Assembly (NCBI GenBank): GCA_009829735.1
Contig: CM020619.1
Coordinates: forward strand, 4,976,083 to 5,040,082
Length of the DNA: 64,000 bases
Source: Pyropia yezoensis
Taxonomy: Eukaryota; Rhodophyta; Bangiophyceae; Bangiales; Bangiaceae
Direction of reading: 5' to 3'
A model generated the notes under the pieces. That model saw only the letters and a program-made list of their open reading frames with translations, did not search any database and had not been told where the DNA came from. A program made the position numbers and the translations under genes. Numbering within the stretch: position 1 is the stretch's first letter; each line of letters begins with the position of its first letter. Shown piece by piece: positions 32,034-42,753 of the stretch.

Positions 32034-33986
32034 TCACGCATCCTCAGCGTCGCGCCCCTCCCCTCCCACACCTACACCCAGCTGCACCGCCCGCACACGG
32101 ATGAGTTCGTCAAATGTCTGCACTTCCAACCCGTTCACCACCGTATTACCATCCAGGAGCGCCGACAGGGCGTGGACGAGGCGCCCCAGGTCGGCTTTCG
32201 GGTCGAGCAGCCCACACGCGTAGAGCTCGTCCGACATCACCCCTCCGTCAAGGCCGTCATGGGCCGCGACAAGGGCGATGGAGGCCACCAGCAACCGCCC
32301 GGTCGTCCACGCGCTGAAGACGAGCGTCGCGTTGACGCGTCGGGCGCGGGCGGCCAGCACCAGCGCCGCGAGCACCCGATGCGTCGTCACCGACGCGCAC
32401 GACAGGAGGAGCTCCAGCGCCATGTCCAGCGGCGGTACGTCTGCGGGGGGGCTCCCGTCGGGGGCGGCGGGGGCAAAAAAGCACTGCGCCCCCGCCGGGG
32501 TGGCGGCGGCGGCGAATGTGGTGGCAGGGGCATCGGGGGGTTGCGGCACCACCCCTGCCGCCGACCGCGGAAGGGCTGCGAGCGGAAAGGTCACCACATT
32601 GAGTGCCGTGGCGGCGGTGGCGGTGATGCTCCGCCACTGCTCGTAGAGGTGCGGGTCAACAGCGGATAGGGCCCTGGCGGTGGCGGCCCGGCCGTCGGGG
32701 CCGTCGCGGTCCGCGCCCAGCTCCGCCAACTGACGCCTCGCGCGGAGCACCATGGGGCGACGCTCTATCACCGCCGCCACCACCGCAATGGCCAGCTCCG
32801 TCTCGTGCACAAAGCTTCTCGCCTTGGCAGGGTCATGGAGCACCGCGGTCGCCTCCGGTTCCGAGCCGGCAGCACAGAGGACGGCCGTTACGACGCGGAC
32901 GAGGGCGGCCGCATCCAACACCAGCGGCGGCACCAGCGTGTCTAGATTCTCACTGTACCAGTCCGGGTCGCTGGGGGGGCGGCGGAACGCGGGGGGGTGC
33001 CAGGCGGTGCCGTTTTTCTCGCCCCCAGCCGCGGTCGCCATTGCCGCCGGGGGTACCTCGCCCGCCCCCCCGTTCGCCGCCGCTGATGCCACAGACAGGG
33101 TGAGAAGCGTGAAGGGCGGCGGCTGGGGGGGCCTGTGGCGGGGTTGGAGGCGGCGGAGCCAGGTAGGCGCGCCGGGCAGCCGCGCCACCACCGACGGTGA
33201 GAGCGGCTCACCGTTGAGACCGAGCCACGGGCCCATCGCCATGGACCAGGGGGGGGGCGGGAAGGCCAGCGGCGGCAACGTCCAAGGGCGGGGCGCGACC
33301 CCGGAGGGGGGGGTGCCCGCTGCCGGGGGGGTGCGGTAGCCCGTCCCATCGGAGGGGTGGGAATCCGACGCACCAGCCGCTGCGTCTGCTCCTCCTGACA
33401 GCGCGGGCTCTTGTGGTGGCGGGGGGGGGAAGAGCACGAGGCCAGCCAGGTGGGCCCACTCGTTGTCGGGCGACCGCGGCAGGTTCTCGTGGGCCCGTTC
33501 ACCCAGCGGCGGCCGCGGCGGGTCCACCTCCATCGCGTCGTCATCCCAGCCGGGGGTCTTCCACCCGCCCAATGGCGGCGCCCCCGCATCGACGGCACCA
33601 CCGGCAGGGCCGCCCACCACCGATGAGCCACCCGCCGCCGCCTCGGCAGCCGCCACTGGTGTCGACAGTGTCGCCGACGTCCGCGCCGCGGTGGCCACTC
33701 CCATCATGTTGCCCTCTCCAGCGACGACGGTCGCGGGTGAATGCTGCGCCGGGCTATCGCCACCGACGGCAGCGGGCTGTCGAGGCTGCGGCGTCGCCAC
33801 CGCGGCTGCCGCTGGCAACTGTGCCGACGGCGACGGTTTCGTTGTGCCGAGGGTGGCAGTGGAGGGGGGTAGAGGCGAGGGTGTATGTGGGTCCATCACG
33901 GTCGGTGGATACGAGAGAGTGGGGGAGGGGGAAGGGAGAGTGGGGGGGGAGGGGGGGGGAGACGGGGAAGAGGGGGGGGACGCCAT
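32034..33986 (-). CDS. Large Pro/Ala-rich protein with a possible PHO80-like cyclin box
   Basis: A 650-residue product. The first about 390 residues are Pro/Ala/Ser-rich and probably disordered. The C-terminal part (about 400-630) is helical. Its end resembles the second half of a PHO80/cyclin-P box: AALVLAARARR, then WTTGRLLVASIALVAAHDGL, then a YACGLLDPKADLGRLVHALSALLDGNTVVN stretch that lines up with the family's RLLI-x-aaK-x-D and GG-x-x-E-x-N-x-LE-x-x-FL pattern. If correct, it would be a regulatory partner of a cyclin-dependent kinase. The canonical Lys/Asp pair in the second helix is not conserved, so this call is tentative. The ATG at 33986 is the first in-frame AUG; upstream codons are not initiated by AUG. 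A coding gene is likely; the function is inference. Confidence 0.6.
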   Translation of the reverse strand: MASPPSSPSPPPSPPTLPSPSPTLSYPPTVMDPHTPSPLPPSTATLGTTKPSPSAQLPAAAAVATPQPRQPAAVGGDSPAQHSPATVVAGEGNMMGVATAARTSATLSTPVAAAEAAAGGSSVVGGPAGGAVDAGAPPLGGWKTPGWDDDAMEVDPPRPPLGERAHENLPRSPDNEWAHLAGLVLFPPPPPQEPALSGGADAAAGASDSHPSDGTGYRTPPAAGTPPSGVAPRPWTLPPLAFPPPPWSMAMGPWLGLNGEPLSPSVVARLPGAPTWLRRLQPRHRPPQPPPFTLLTLSVASAAANGGAGEVPPAAMATAAGGEKNGTAWHPPAFRRPPSDPDWYSENLDTLVPPLVLDAAALVRVVTAVLCAAGSEPEATAVLHDPAKARSFVHETELAIAVVAAVIERRPMVLRARRQLAELGADRDGPDGRAATARALSAVDPHLYEQWRSITATAATALNVVTFPLAALPRSAAGVVPQPPDAPATTFAAAATPAGAQCFFAPAAPDGSPPADVPPLDMALELLLSCASVTTHRVLAALVLAARARRVNATLVFSAWTTGRLLVASIALVAAHDGLDGGVMSDELYACGLLDPKADLGRLVHALSALLDGNTVVNGLEVQTFDELIRVRAVQLGVGVGGEGRDAEDA

Positions 33987-34869
33987 TGTCGGAAAACGGT
34001 GGCGGTGGTCGGGAAGGGGACGAGGAGGGGGAAGACGGGCAGCACGACGGGCCAATGACGCAGAGGGTGTGGGCAGTGAGGTGGTCGGGGGCCTCACGTG
34101 GCGCAGGAAGGGGAGACGGCGACGACCGTCGCTACCGGCGCGGGGAAAAACACAAGAAGCAACAACCGAGGCCGCCCCCAAGGCGCGCCGCGGCGACGCG
34201 CAGTGGCGTGATCAGACCATGACGGCTGGGACGGGGCGGGTCCGCGTACAACTCGCGGGCCGCTCTCGCGCAGGGCCACTCTAAAAAAAAAAAAAAAGCA
34301 CGAAAAAAACGGCCGGCGCAGTGGCGACCGCGCCGCTCCCGCATTGGTAGGCGGGCGGCGGCTGGGTGGGCAGACGGGCAGGCGGGCGGGCGGGCCGGCA
34401 GGCGCGTGGGCGCGTGACACACTGGCGGCGACGGTGGCGGCGGCGGCGGCGGGTGGCTGCCAAGCGCGAAAGGCGCGGGGGGCGAGGTGCGGGGCCCCCC
34501 CGCCGACCGTGACCGCAGCGACTCTGTGGGGCGCGGCCGTTGCCGCGCCTGCGCCGGCGATCGTGGCCGGCGGCGGCGACGGCAGGCGGCATGCGCGGGT
34601 GCCCCCTTTCCCCCCCCCCTTCTGCAGGCCGCGCACTCGGTAGCCAAATAGCTAGAGGGCCGGCCGGCTGGCCGGCGAGTTCGCGCGTCGCGCGCCGGCG
34701 GTGCCGTTACCGGCCGGCGGGAGCGACGCCCCCTCGCCTGGCTGGTGTGCGCGCCACAGATCTCGGGCATGGGCGGCTCGCCGCCGGCGCTCGCGTGTGA
34801 CGGATACATGAGATTAGGGGGGGTGGCCTTCCCGGTTTCCCGCCGCGAGATCCCATTCCCGCAGCGCAC
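33987..34869. other. Upstream region of the cyclin-like gene
   Basis: About 880 bp, with an A-run interrupted by a few bases (34284-34310). The left part is the likely promoter of the minus-strand gene. No conserved coding sequence is seen. The many Pro/Arg-rich frames on both strands look accidental. Confidence 0.4.
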
Positions 34870-34937
34870 GTAATTCCACGAGCAGTGGGCGGAGGACCAG
34901 GCGCCACTCGTCCTCCGCCCACTGCTCGTGGAATTAC
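34870..34937. repeat. Perfect 28-bp hairpin with 12-nt loop
   Basis: Positions 34870-34897 and 34910-34937 are exact reverse complements around the loop CAGGCGCCACTC. The stem starts GTAATTCCACGAGCAG and is GC-rich toward the loop. There is no T-run on either side, so it is not a Rho-independent-type terminator. It lies about 60 bp upstream of the decayed lipB copy. It may be a snap-back insertion scar, a small-RNA precursor or a cruciform-forming site. Confidence 0.8.
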
Positions 34938-35000
34938 ATGAGCCCCTCACCACCCCTGACCACGCACCCCCGCGGGCGAGCCGTACCCCTGGCAGTGGCA

Positions 35001-35580
35001 GAGGAGCCAGTGGTACGGCGGCTGCCACTGGGACAAGGGGGTATCCTACGCCGTTGCCTGTACGAAGGCGCGGTGGAGGGAGCCCAGGGTGGCTGCGGGT
35101 TTGCCAAGCCGTCAAGTGTAGGGGGGGGATGAATGGCGCTCCACGTCTTCTTCGACGCACCCGAGCGGGATGCGCCACCCACTAGAGGAACGGGGGGAGG
35201 GATCACCTGGAAGAGCACCACCGTTTCGGTGGCGACAGCGGCGGCAGCGGCGGCGGCAGCAGCAGCGGCCGTTGAGGGGGGCGCAGCGCCGTCGCTCCCC
35301 CCCCACGCACCCGCCGCAAGGAAGTTGCGCACTGAACGCAAAGGGCGGGATAACAGACCACCGGCAAGAGCAGGAGGTGGGGCTCCCCAGCTTTCAGCTT
35401 CCCGCCCCCCCAGACGCAGAAGCGCAGCGCCAGGCGTATGAGCGTGTGGGTGGGAGAGGAAAGCTTGCCCGTCGTTGGAGTCAGCCGGTGGATGACGTGC
35501 CGCGGGGTGGCGGTGTAGACGAGATTGCGGACCTCCGCGGCTTTCTCCGAATCGTGCTGTGTGGGACAGCAGCGGCGACC
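35001..35580 (+). pseudogene. Decayed partial second copy of lipB
   Basis: Pieces of the LipB coding region appear in order but in different frames. LPLG lies near 35020. HVFFDAPERDA at about 35142-35174 matches HVLFDAPVRDA of the intact gene. An Ala-rich insert follows, then RTERKGR (about 35331-35351, matching RTERGGE). Next comes nucleotide-level similarity through the CCCCCCC segment at 35409-35416, then GKLA, SRWMTCRGVAV, and a stretch at 35530-35566 matching DLRGFHRIVPCG. Damage includes an in-frame TGA before HVFFDA, a TAG after CRGVAV, several frameshifts, loss of about 70-80 bp corresponding to the NLEAVVLAAAAEWGI helix, and the absence of the N-terminal extension and C-terminus. It lies about 5 kb downstream of the intact gene on the same strand. 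Confidence 0.85.
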
Positions 35581-35980
35581 AAGTTGGCGACGCCGCCATT
35601 GGCTGGCCCCGGCACCCCCCCTCCCCACCCCCCCCTCCCAGCCCCCCCATCATGGGGGGGGAGGGGGGGGCACCACGGAGGGCGTCTCAACGTCAGCCAT
35701 TGTTCTAGAAGGCCTGTCAAGGGGTCGCGGGGGGGGGGCAGAGGGCGTTGAGCATGAGGAGCGAGTGTGTTGGCGCCGGCGTCAGAGCCCGGCAGTGGGC
35801 TCACCCTTGCCCAGCCCCAACTCCATGCAACGCAACTGGGAAGGTAGGAAAACACAGAACAGCACCACACTGCGTCTTGTAACAATATTTCCGGCATGGG
35901 TCCACATGGCGTGGACCTACACCGCTGCGTCTTCTTGCCCTCCCCAGCACCCTGGTCAAGTCGCTAGCCACCGTCCATTT
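35581..35980. other. Spacer between lipB pseudogene and DUF1415-like gene
   Basis: 400 bp of GC-rich sequence. Some of it may be further, unrecognisable lipB-derived DNA. No gene is visible. Confidence 0.35.
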
Positions 35981-37723
35981 CTACTGGGCCGCCCCCCCTG
36001 CATCCTCCCCTCCACGCGCGAGCGCACACAGGCGACTGAGGGTGGCGCCCAGCGCCGGGGCACCCACCCCCCCCAGCCGCCGCGCGTTGCGGGCGTACAC
36101 CTTGTCCTTAGCGCGGCCGCCACCCGCGGCAGCAGCCGCCTCGGCGGCAGCCGCCGCCACCTGCGGTGCCCGTAGCAGGTTGACCATTGGCACGGGCGAC
36201 CGCCGCGCGTACTGAGCCGCACCCACGAGCGCCCCGTCGGTGGGGGCGGGCGTGCCCCGTCCGGCGGGTGCCCCCGTGGCGGCACCGGCGGCGCCGTCCC
36301 CGTCGCTGCCCCGTCGCTGACCCTTTGCCTCGTCATCCTCGCCGCCGCCGCCAAACGCGGCGAGGTACGCGGCCAGCCACGCGGCCGGCGGGAGGTGCCC
36401 CACCGCCGGCGCATGCCGCGGCAGCGCAGCGTCCGCCCGGTCATAGGCGGGGTGGAAAAAGACCAGACCCACCTCCGAGGTGGCGCCCGCCACACGCCAC
36501 GCGGCGGCCAGCGCGGCGGTCGCGTCGGCGTAGGCGCCAAACGAGGCTGGCGACAGCGACGGAGTGGCTAGCAGGGTGGTCGAGTGCGACTCGGGGGGGG
36601 CAGCGGCCAGGGCGGCGGCGGCGGAAAAGGCGGCGGCGAGGAGTGCCTCGGCCCCAGCGGCGGGGGATACGGGGTACACCACTGGGGCGGCGGGGATGGC
36701 CAGGTGCGCCAGCCGCGTGGACGCAGTGGCCGACGAGGAGGTGTAGGGGCAGATGGAAAGGGGGACGACCACCTCGTCCACCCACGCGCGCAACGAGGCC
36801 ACCGCGGCGGCGGACGCGGCTGGGGACACGGCCACCGTCAATGGGGGGGGCGTCCCCCCGCCGCCTTGGCCGGCCCCCACACCCTGGGTGGTGAGCGTCA
36901 CTGACCGGGCTGCCTCGTCCACTACCACAGCCACCGCCGGGGCGGCCGCCGTGGCGGTCGTCGGCGAAACCGCCGCCTCCGCTTCGAGGGCGGCCACCGC
37001 GTCTGCCAGCTCTGCCGCCCCAGCGTCAGCGGCCTGCAATTCGGCGGCCGCGGCGGGGTCGAACTCGTTTGCCGCCTCGGACGCTGCCCACAACTCCCGC
37101 AGGTGGTCCACCGCGGCGCCCAGCCGGCGCCGCTTATCGGTCAACGCCCACGACACGTCCAGCCGGACACGCAGGCCGGCGAGGGGGGGCTCATCCAGCG
37201 CTGCAGCGAGGGTGGTCACCACCCCCGGCGAGGCGTGCGGGAACGTCAGCGTGATGCTAGTCGGGTGGGGGGCAGCGGGGGTGGCGGCGTCACTGGCGCC
37301 ACCGCTGTCACCCCGGGAGGCAGCGACGGTGGCGTCAGCAGCGGCCAACACCTCCACCGCGGCGGCCCAAAACGCGGCGTGCACGTCGACGGCCGTTGAT
37401 GCCGCCTCGGGCAGGGGCGGAGACGGCACGCCCGTGGCGGTCGCCGCTGACGCCGCCGCCAATGCCGCAGATGCCGCGGCGCCTCCACCCCAGCCCGTGA
37501 CGGTGGTGCCGGCGGGGCAGCCCGTCCCTACCACCCCAGTGGCGGAAGTGGCAGCGGGAGCACCGCCAGCGGCGGCAGGTGACGCCGCTGATGCGCGCGA
37601 GGCCGCCCGCCCGTGCGCGGGAGGTCGCGACCCAGCAAGCGACCGCCGGGGGCGGCCACCACCGCCGTCACCGACGCCGACGGGGCGGGTGGCCCCTAAA
37701 GGGGCCGCCACAAAGGCGGCCAT
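35981..37723 (-). CDS. DUF1415-like protein with N-terminal targeting extension
   Basis: A 580-residue protein of unknown biochemical role. It starts MAAFVAAPLGATRP, with Phe at position 4 and an Ala/Arg/Ser-rich region that resembles a red algal plastid transit peptide. The centre is Ala-rich with charged helices. From about residue 335, features of DUF1415 appear. The first is LRAWVDEVVVPLSICPYTSS, matching the family's WV...V..L.LCPF start. LVFFHPAYDR and, after a low-complexity insert, RSPVPMVNLLRAPQV follow; the last matches the NRSPYP-x-x-HLLR ending of the family. Bacterial members are about 180-200 residues, so the algal protein is much expanded by inserts and a long N-terminal region. 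The ATG at 37723 is the one that yields the transit-like N-terminus. It is divergent from the AT-hook gene. Confidence 0.7.
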   Translation of the reverse strand: MAAFVAAPLGATRPVGVGDGGGGRPRRSLAGSRPPAHGRAASRASAASPAAAGGAPAATSATGVVGTGCPAGTTVTGWGGGAAASAALAAASAATATGVPSPPLPEAASTAVDVHAAFWAAAVEVLAAADATVAASRGDSGGASDAATPAAPHPTSITLTFPHASPGVVTTLAAALDEPPLAGLRVRLDVSWALTDKRRRLGAAVDHLRELWAASEAANEFDPAAAAELQAADAGAAELADAVAALEAEAAVSPTTATAAAPAVAVVVDEAARSVTLTTQGVGAGQGGGGTPPPLTVAVSPAASAAAVASLRAWVDEVVVPLSICPYTSSSATASTRLAHLAIPAAPVVYPVSPAAGAEALLAAAFSAAAALAAAPPESHSTTLLATPSLSPASFGAYADATAALAAAWRVAGATSEVGLVFFHPAYDRADAALPRHAPAVGHLPPAAWLAAYLAAFGGGGEDDEAKGQRRGSDGDGAAGAATGAPAGRGTPAPTDGALVGAAQYARRSPVPMVNLLRAPQVAAAAAEAAAAAGGGRAKDKVYARNARRLGGVGAPALGATLSRLCALARGGEDAGGAAQ

Positions 37724-39064
37724 ATGCGCACAGGCGGCGTAAGAGGGCGGGGGCCACAGGAGAGGCGGGAGGCAGACGCCTCGGTGCCACACACACGCAG
37801 GTCGATCACGGCGCAGCTGGCAGGGGCGCCGGGCGGCAGCGAGACACCGGCACACCCCGCGAAAGGCGCAGGACGCGTCCCACCACTCCCTCCCGCATGC
37901 CCACGCTGTGTTGAGCGGTTCGGCGCGACAGCCGCCCTCTCGCCAACTGCTTGGCTTTCAGACGAACCCCCCTACCCCCCACCCACTCGTCTGTGACCGG
38001 GGGTCTCGTCGCTGAGCTCAAAACGCGCCCTTCGCTGGCGCGCAGCTGCGGAAATGACCCCCCCCCCCCCCCTCGCCTCGTCGGGCTGAACGACTTCCCC
38101 CCCCCCTCGGCAGCCCAGAGGCGTCGAGGTCAGGCCGTCAGCATCGTCGCGGCATCCGTCGCGGTGGCTGCCGCTGTGGCGGTCCAAACACGGCGTGTGG
38201 GGGCCCGATCTAGGTGCGGGCCACTGGGAGGCCGCCACGAGGCGTCGGGCCACTCACAGTCCCGCTGCGCGCACTCATCCTTTACAGAGGAATCTTGTCC
38301 AACTGCCAATCAAAACAAGAAAAGAGCAACAAGGGGGGCCACTCTCTCATAAACGGGGTGCGAAAAAAAGATGTCCGCATTGGAATTCCGACGCGCTGAC
38401 CTCCCCGCGCGCGCGCTGCGGAGCGTGGCGAGCCGAGACACCCCCCTCCCCCCACAGGAGTGTCGCAGGGGGTGTGCCTTCGCAGCAGGTGCCCACAGAA
38501 GGGCCCTCGTTTTGGGCGCGCGCGCGCACACAGAGACCTGCGCAGTCGCAGGCCATCACTACCCCCCTCCACACGCCCTCTAGGCGGTGCTTGTGCGCCG
38601 AGCGCGCGTTTCAGGGTGGGCGGGAGGGGGGGGTGTGTGCACCTGCTCGATCGCACGCCAGCTTCGGGGCCCGTCGCCGCTGCGACGGTTGGTGCGTGGG
38701 CGCCCGCGAGCACGTACGAGCCAACGCGGTGGCCCGCCTACACCTGCCCTCCGCCGCTGCACCCGGTCTCTTTGGTGGCCGGCCACGTGCGCGCGGTGGC
38801 GGCGTGGCCGACCGAGGGGGTCCCCCTCTTTTGTCCCCCCGGCCGGCAGCACAGCCCTGGGCTTCACCTCATCCGCTGGCGTCTTCGTGTGCCGACCCGC
38901 CAGCCGCGTGTTGGGGTCGCGACGCGGTCCAGCCACGGGTGGTCCTCGTGCCTTTGCCCTCGCTGGGGCCCGCACCGGCCTCCTCACCCTCCCCCCCCCC
39001 TCATCCCCGCCTGTCCGCTTTCCTCTCTCCGCTCCCCCTCTCTACCTTCTCTGCCGGTGCAATC
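37724..39064. promoter_or_regulatory. Divergent promoter region of DUF1415-like and AT-hook genes
   Basis: About 1.3 kb between divergent starts. The pyrimidine-rich stretch just before 39065 looks like a 5' leader. No conserved coding region is seen. A short AT-richer segment (about 38280-38395) interrupts the GC-rich sequence and may be core promoter for the AT-hook gene. Confidence 0.4.
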
Positions 39065-39337
39065 ATGCCCGCCCCCCCGCTCATTGTGGATGGGGTGGAG
39101 GTGAAGCGCAAGCGCGGGCGCCCCCGCAAGCACCCACTGCCACCCGAGACGGGCGTGGCGACGGCCGGCGCGGCCGCCCCTCCCGTCGCTGCCATGGACG
39201 GAGCGGCTGGGCCTGCAGCTGGTGCGGCCGCCAGTGGTGGCGGCGGCGACGCCGGCGCGGCGGCCGTTGCGCTGACGCCTCGCAAGCGCGGCCGTCCCCG
39301 CAAGGTACCGGTGACGCCTGAGGCGGCGGCGGCGGCA

Positions 39338-39369
<32 letters not shown>

Positions 39370-41866
39370 AGCAGCGGAGGCTGCAGCGGCGGCGGCGGAT
39401 CCCGCGGCATCCTCAGCGGGGAAGCGCAGGCCGGGCCGGCCGCGCAAGTCGCCCCTCCCAGACGACGCGTTGGTGCGGTTGGGGAAGCCTGCCTCTGTCC
39501 AGCGCGGCCGGGGGCGCCCGCGCAAGACCTCGCTCCCGGCTGGGGCCATGACCCCGGCCGCCGCGGCAGCAGCGGCGGTGGCGGCATTGGCGGCAACGCC
39601 GGCGAATCGCAAGCGGGGGCGCCCGCGCAAGAACTCTCTGCCGGTTGACGATGTGTCTGGGGTGGTCTCGGCAGGGCCGGCGGCGTTGTCGGCAGACACA
39701 CCGACGCCGCCGGTGAAGCGCAAGGTCGGGCGGCCGCGGAAGCGACCGCTGTCGCCGCCACCGCCACCGCCGGCCGGGTCGGCCGCGGAGGCGGCGGCGG
39801 CGGCGGCGGACCTGGGCGTGGTCATTGCGCCGATGGGGGAGGAGGGGTTGGGGAGCGACGCGGCCGCCGCCGCCTGGGCCGCCGCCGCGATTGCCAAGGT
39901 GAGCTCCAACACCGTCGCGCCGATCGCGGCGGGCGCGGCCGCTCCGGTGGCTGAGCCGCCCGCCAAGCGTTCGCGGGGGCGGCCGCGCAAGGCTCCTCTA
40001 CAGGCGGGGCCGGCTGTTGACGCGGCGGCGGCGACGCCCCCGGTGAAGCGCAAGCCGGGGCGTCCGCGAAAGAACTCACTCCCGGCTGCTTCCTCGAATC
40101 CGGCGGGCGCTGCGGCGGGTGCCGTTGAAGCTGCAGCGGCCGCAGCGGCTGCGCTGGCTGCTTCTGTGGCGACCACTCCGGTTGTGAAGCGCAAGCCCGG
40201 TCGACCGCGGAAGACCCCCCTCCCGGTGGCCTCGCCCAATGCGGCGGCAGCAGCAGCGGCTGCGGCGAGCGCCACCCCACCAGTTGTGAAGCGCAAGCCT
40301 GGCCGCCCTCGCAAGACTCCTCTGTTGGGTGAGCTGCCCGCGCCAGGTACTCCGTCCGCAGCGTCCGCGTCGCCGGCCGTCGTCAAGCGCAAGCCGGGCC
40401 GCCCGCGCAAGGACTCTGTTGTGGCCGTGTCGCCCGCAGAGGCCGCCGCCGCCGCCGCGTCTAACGCGGCGTTTGCGGCGGCCGCCGCTGCAGCGTCCCA
40501 TTCACCGGGTCTAGCGTCAATCGCGCCTGCGCCACAGTTTCCCCTTCCTGTTGCGGGAGGGGGGGTGGTCAAGCGTGGGCCCGGGCGGCCCCGCATGGTC
40601 CTGGTGGCAGCTCCAGCGCAGGCGCCGCCGATGGCGGTCAGCGCAATTGGTGGCATTGCGCCGGGGCCAGTTGCAGGCCTGTCTGCGGCTGCGGGGGCGC
40701 CGCCGCTGCCGCTACCTGTGGCGGTCACGCCGGCTAAGCGGAAGCCGGGGCGGCCGCGGAAGAGTCCTCTTTTGTCACCGCCGACGGCGGGTGCGGTGGG
40801 CTCGACGGCGGTGGCAGCGGCGGCGTCGCCTAACGGGGTGGCAGTGACACCCCCAGTCAAGCGTAAGCCTGGGCGGCCGCGAAAGCATCCGCTGCCGTCG
40901 CCTGACGTTCCTCCTAAGGCCAAGCGGGGGCCGGGGCGGCCGCGCAAGCACCCGCTCCCGGCGCCACCCGCGATGGCAGGAGAGGCAGCCGTGGTCCCAG
41001 TTCCCTTGGCGACGCCTCCTGCCGAAACCCCAGCGGTGGTGGCGGAACGGGCCTCGCCGGAGCGGACCGTCTCCCCTGGCGGCACAGGGATGCTCGATGC
41101 CGTGAATGGTGGCGCTTTGGCCATGCGCTCCACGGACGGACCTGCGAACGCTTCGACCGTGGCCCTACCGTCACTGTCGTCGCAGCGCGCGCCGCCAGGC
41201 GCGAGTGCCGATGGCGAGCCACCCCCAATCGTGCCTCCCCCAAACGTTTCGCTCGGTGACACAGTCGGCACCACCCTTGGTCCTCGTGGGGCCGCCGAGG
41301 CGGGCGAGGGTGGGGCCTATGATTCGTACAGCCGTGATCCGTACGGCCTGCCGGTTGACCTGGAGGCTGACCTTCGTGTGGAGCATGCCGTAGATGCTGG
41401 GCGTGCTCTACCGGGCGATGACGCCGGGGGTATTGAAGGGGGCATGGGTAGTGCCGGCCCGTCGGAATTGCCTTGGGGGGTGTCCCCGCCGGCCGCTCCT
41501 GAGGGGGCAGATGATGCGGGCCGGGGTAGCGGGGCCGTATGGGCAGCAGGCGCGCCGCCGCTGTCAGGGGTGGCGGGTGTGTCGCTGCCCCCCGGCGTGT
41601 CGCCGTTGTTGCCCGGCATGGCGCCTGGGACGGCGTCGGGGTTGGCGCCGCAGCCGGAGATGCCCATTGCATCCTCAGGCGGGCCGCCCAAGGCTCCGTT
41701 GCCGTCGCTAGAGGGCACGCTGCGGACGCACACGGGAGGTGAGGACGGCCGGCTGGTTGGGTCGTCGGCGACTGGCGCTCCGGCCTCAGCGAGGTCGGAT
41801 GGGGGTGACGGGCGCACGGACGGGGCGCCGGATGGGGCTGGGCACCAGCAGCATGGCGGTCTATGA
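39065..41866 (+). CDS. Protein with fifteen AT-hook motifs
   Basis: A 933-residue basic protein, probably nuclear and bound to the minor groove of AT-rich DNA. I count fifteen AT-hook cores between residues about 13 and 630. Fourteen read GRPRK and one reads GRPRM (near 40580). Most are in the form VKRKPGRPRK followed by a short SPLP/TPLP/HPLP-type segment, so the unit is KRK-x-GRPRK-x-PLP. The spacers are Ala-rich and vary from about 10 to 60 residues. The C-terminal 300 residues have no hooks and are Gly/Pro-rich with scattered acidic residues. There is no SET, PHD, bromo or other catalytic domain. It resembles HMGA-type or linker chromatin proteins in motif only; orthology is not claimed. 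The ATG at 39065 places the first hook at residue 13. Confidence 0.92.
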
Positions 41867-42675
41867 GCGACCGCCACTGCCCGGGGTGCCCATGACTGCG
41901 GGGGGGTGTGATGGTGGCCTGCCAGGTGTGGAGCTTTGGAGATGCAGAGGGAATGGCTGAGTGGGGCGGTCTCGAGAAGGGAGGGGCAAGGCGCCCCCTG
42001 TTGGCAGGATCGCCGCGGGCCACGCTTTGCCTCCGTGTAGAGTGAGTTGTTGCCGCTCCCTGGCGACAGCACCCCGGAGACAGCGCCGGGGCGGCTACCT
42101 TGCGCTGCCACAGGGCGCACGTGACGGCGTAACGGAATTGGGTCTGTGGGCTTGCCGGATGGGGCTGGCGCCGCAGTGGGCGGCCGCGCGGTGGCCTCTT
42201 GGGTGTGCGTTGTTTTGTTTTACATCCCGCCGGTGCAACCGGGACTGCGTGTGAGGATGAATGAATCTCCAACTGGGGAGAACTCGTGTTTGTGCGTGTC
42301 ATTGCCCGCCAAAGCGGCGCCCACAGGATGCATGGTCTGCACGTCGTCGACGGTCGCGCTCGAGTCGGCTCTGCTATCCGGGGTCGTCGGCTGCTCACGG
42401 GCTTCCGCACGAACCCAAAATGCGCCACGCACAAAAGAGAGACCTGCCGCGTGCGCGAGTTGGCCGCCACTTCAGTCCCCGCCTCCTCCACCTTTCCCTC
42501 GCCCGACTCACCTGCCCCGTGCCCACCTTATGCCACACCCACTCAGCTTCCACACTCACCACTTCATGGCGCGCCGCCGCTGCGCGGCGGGCGCCCGGCC
42601 ACCCACCCCCCACCCCCCCCACGCCCCACCTTCCGCACACGAAACGCATCCCCGCCGAAAAATCGCCAGCGACGC
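41867..42675. other. Convergent intergenic region
   Basis: About 810 bp between the AT-hook and KH-domain genes, with moderate GC in the middle. No gene is supported. Confidence 0.4.
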
Positions 42676-42709
42676 TCACATGGGCGGCGGCGGCGGCGGC
42701 GGTGGCGGC

Positions 42710-42753
<44 letters not shown>

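Noticed and set aside
34132..35178. 348-codon minus-strand frame over the hairpin and the lipB pseudogene
   Set aside because: It runs through a perfect hairpin and antisense to clear lipB remnants; it has no domain.
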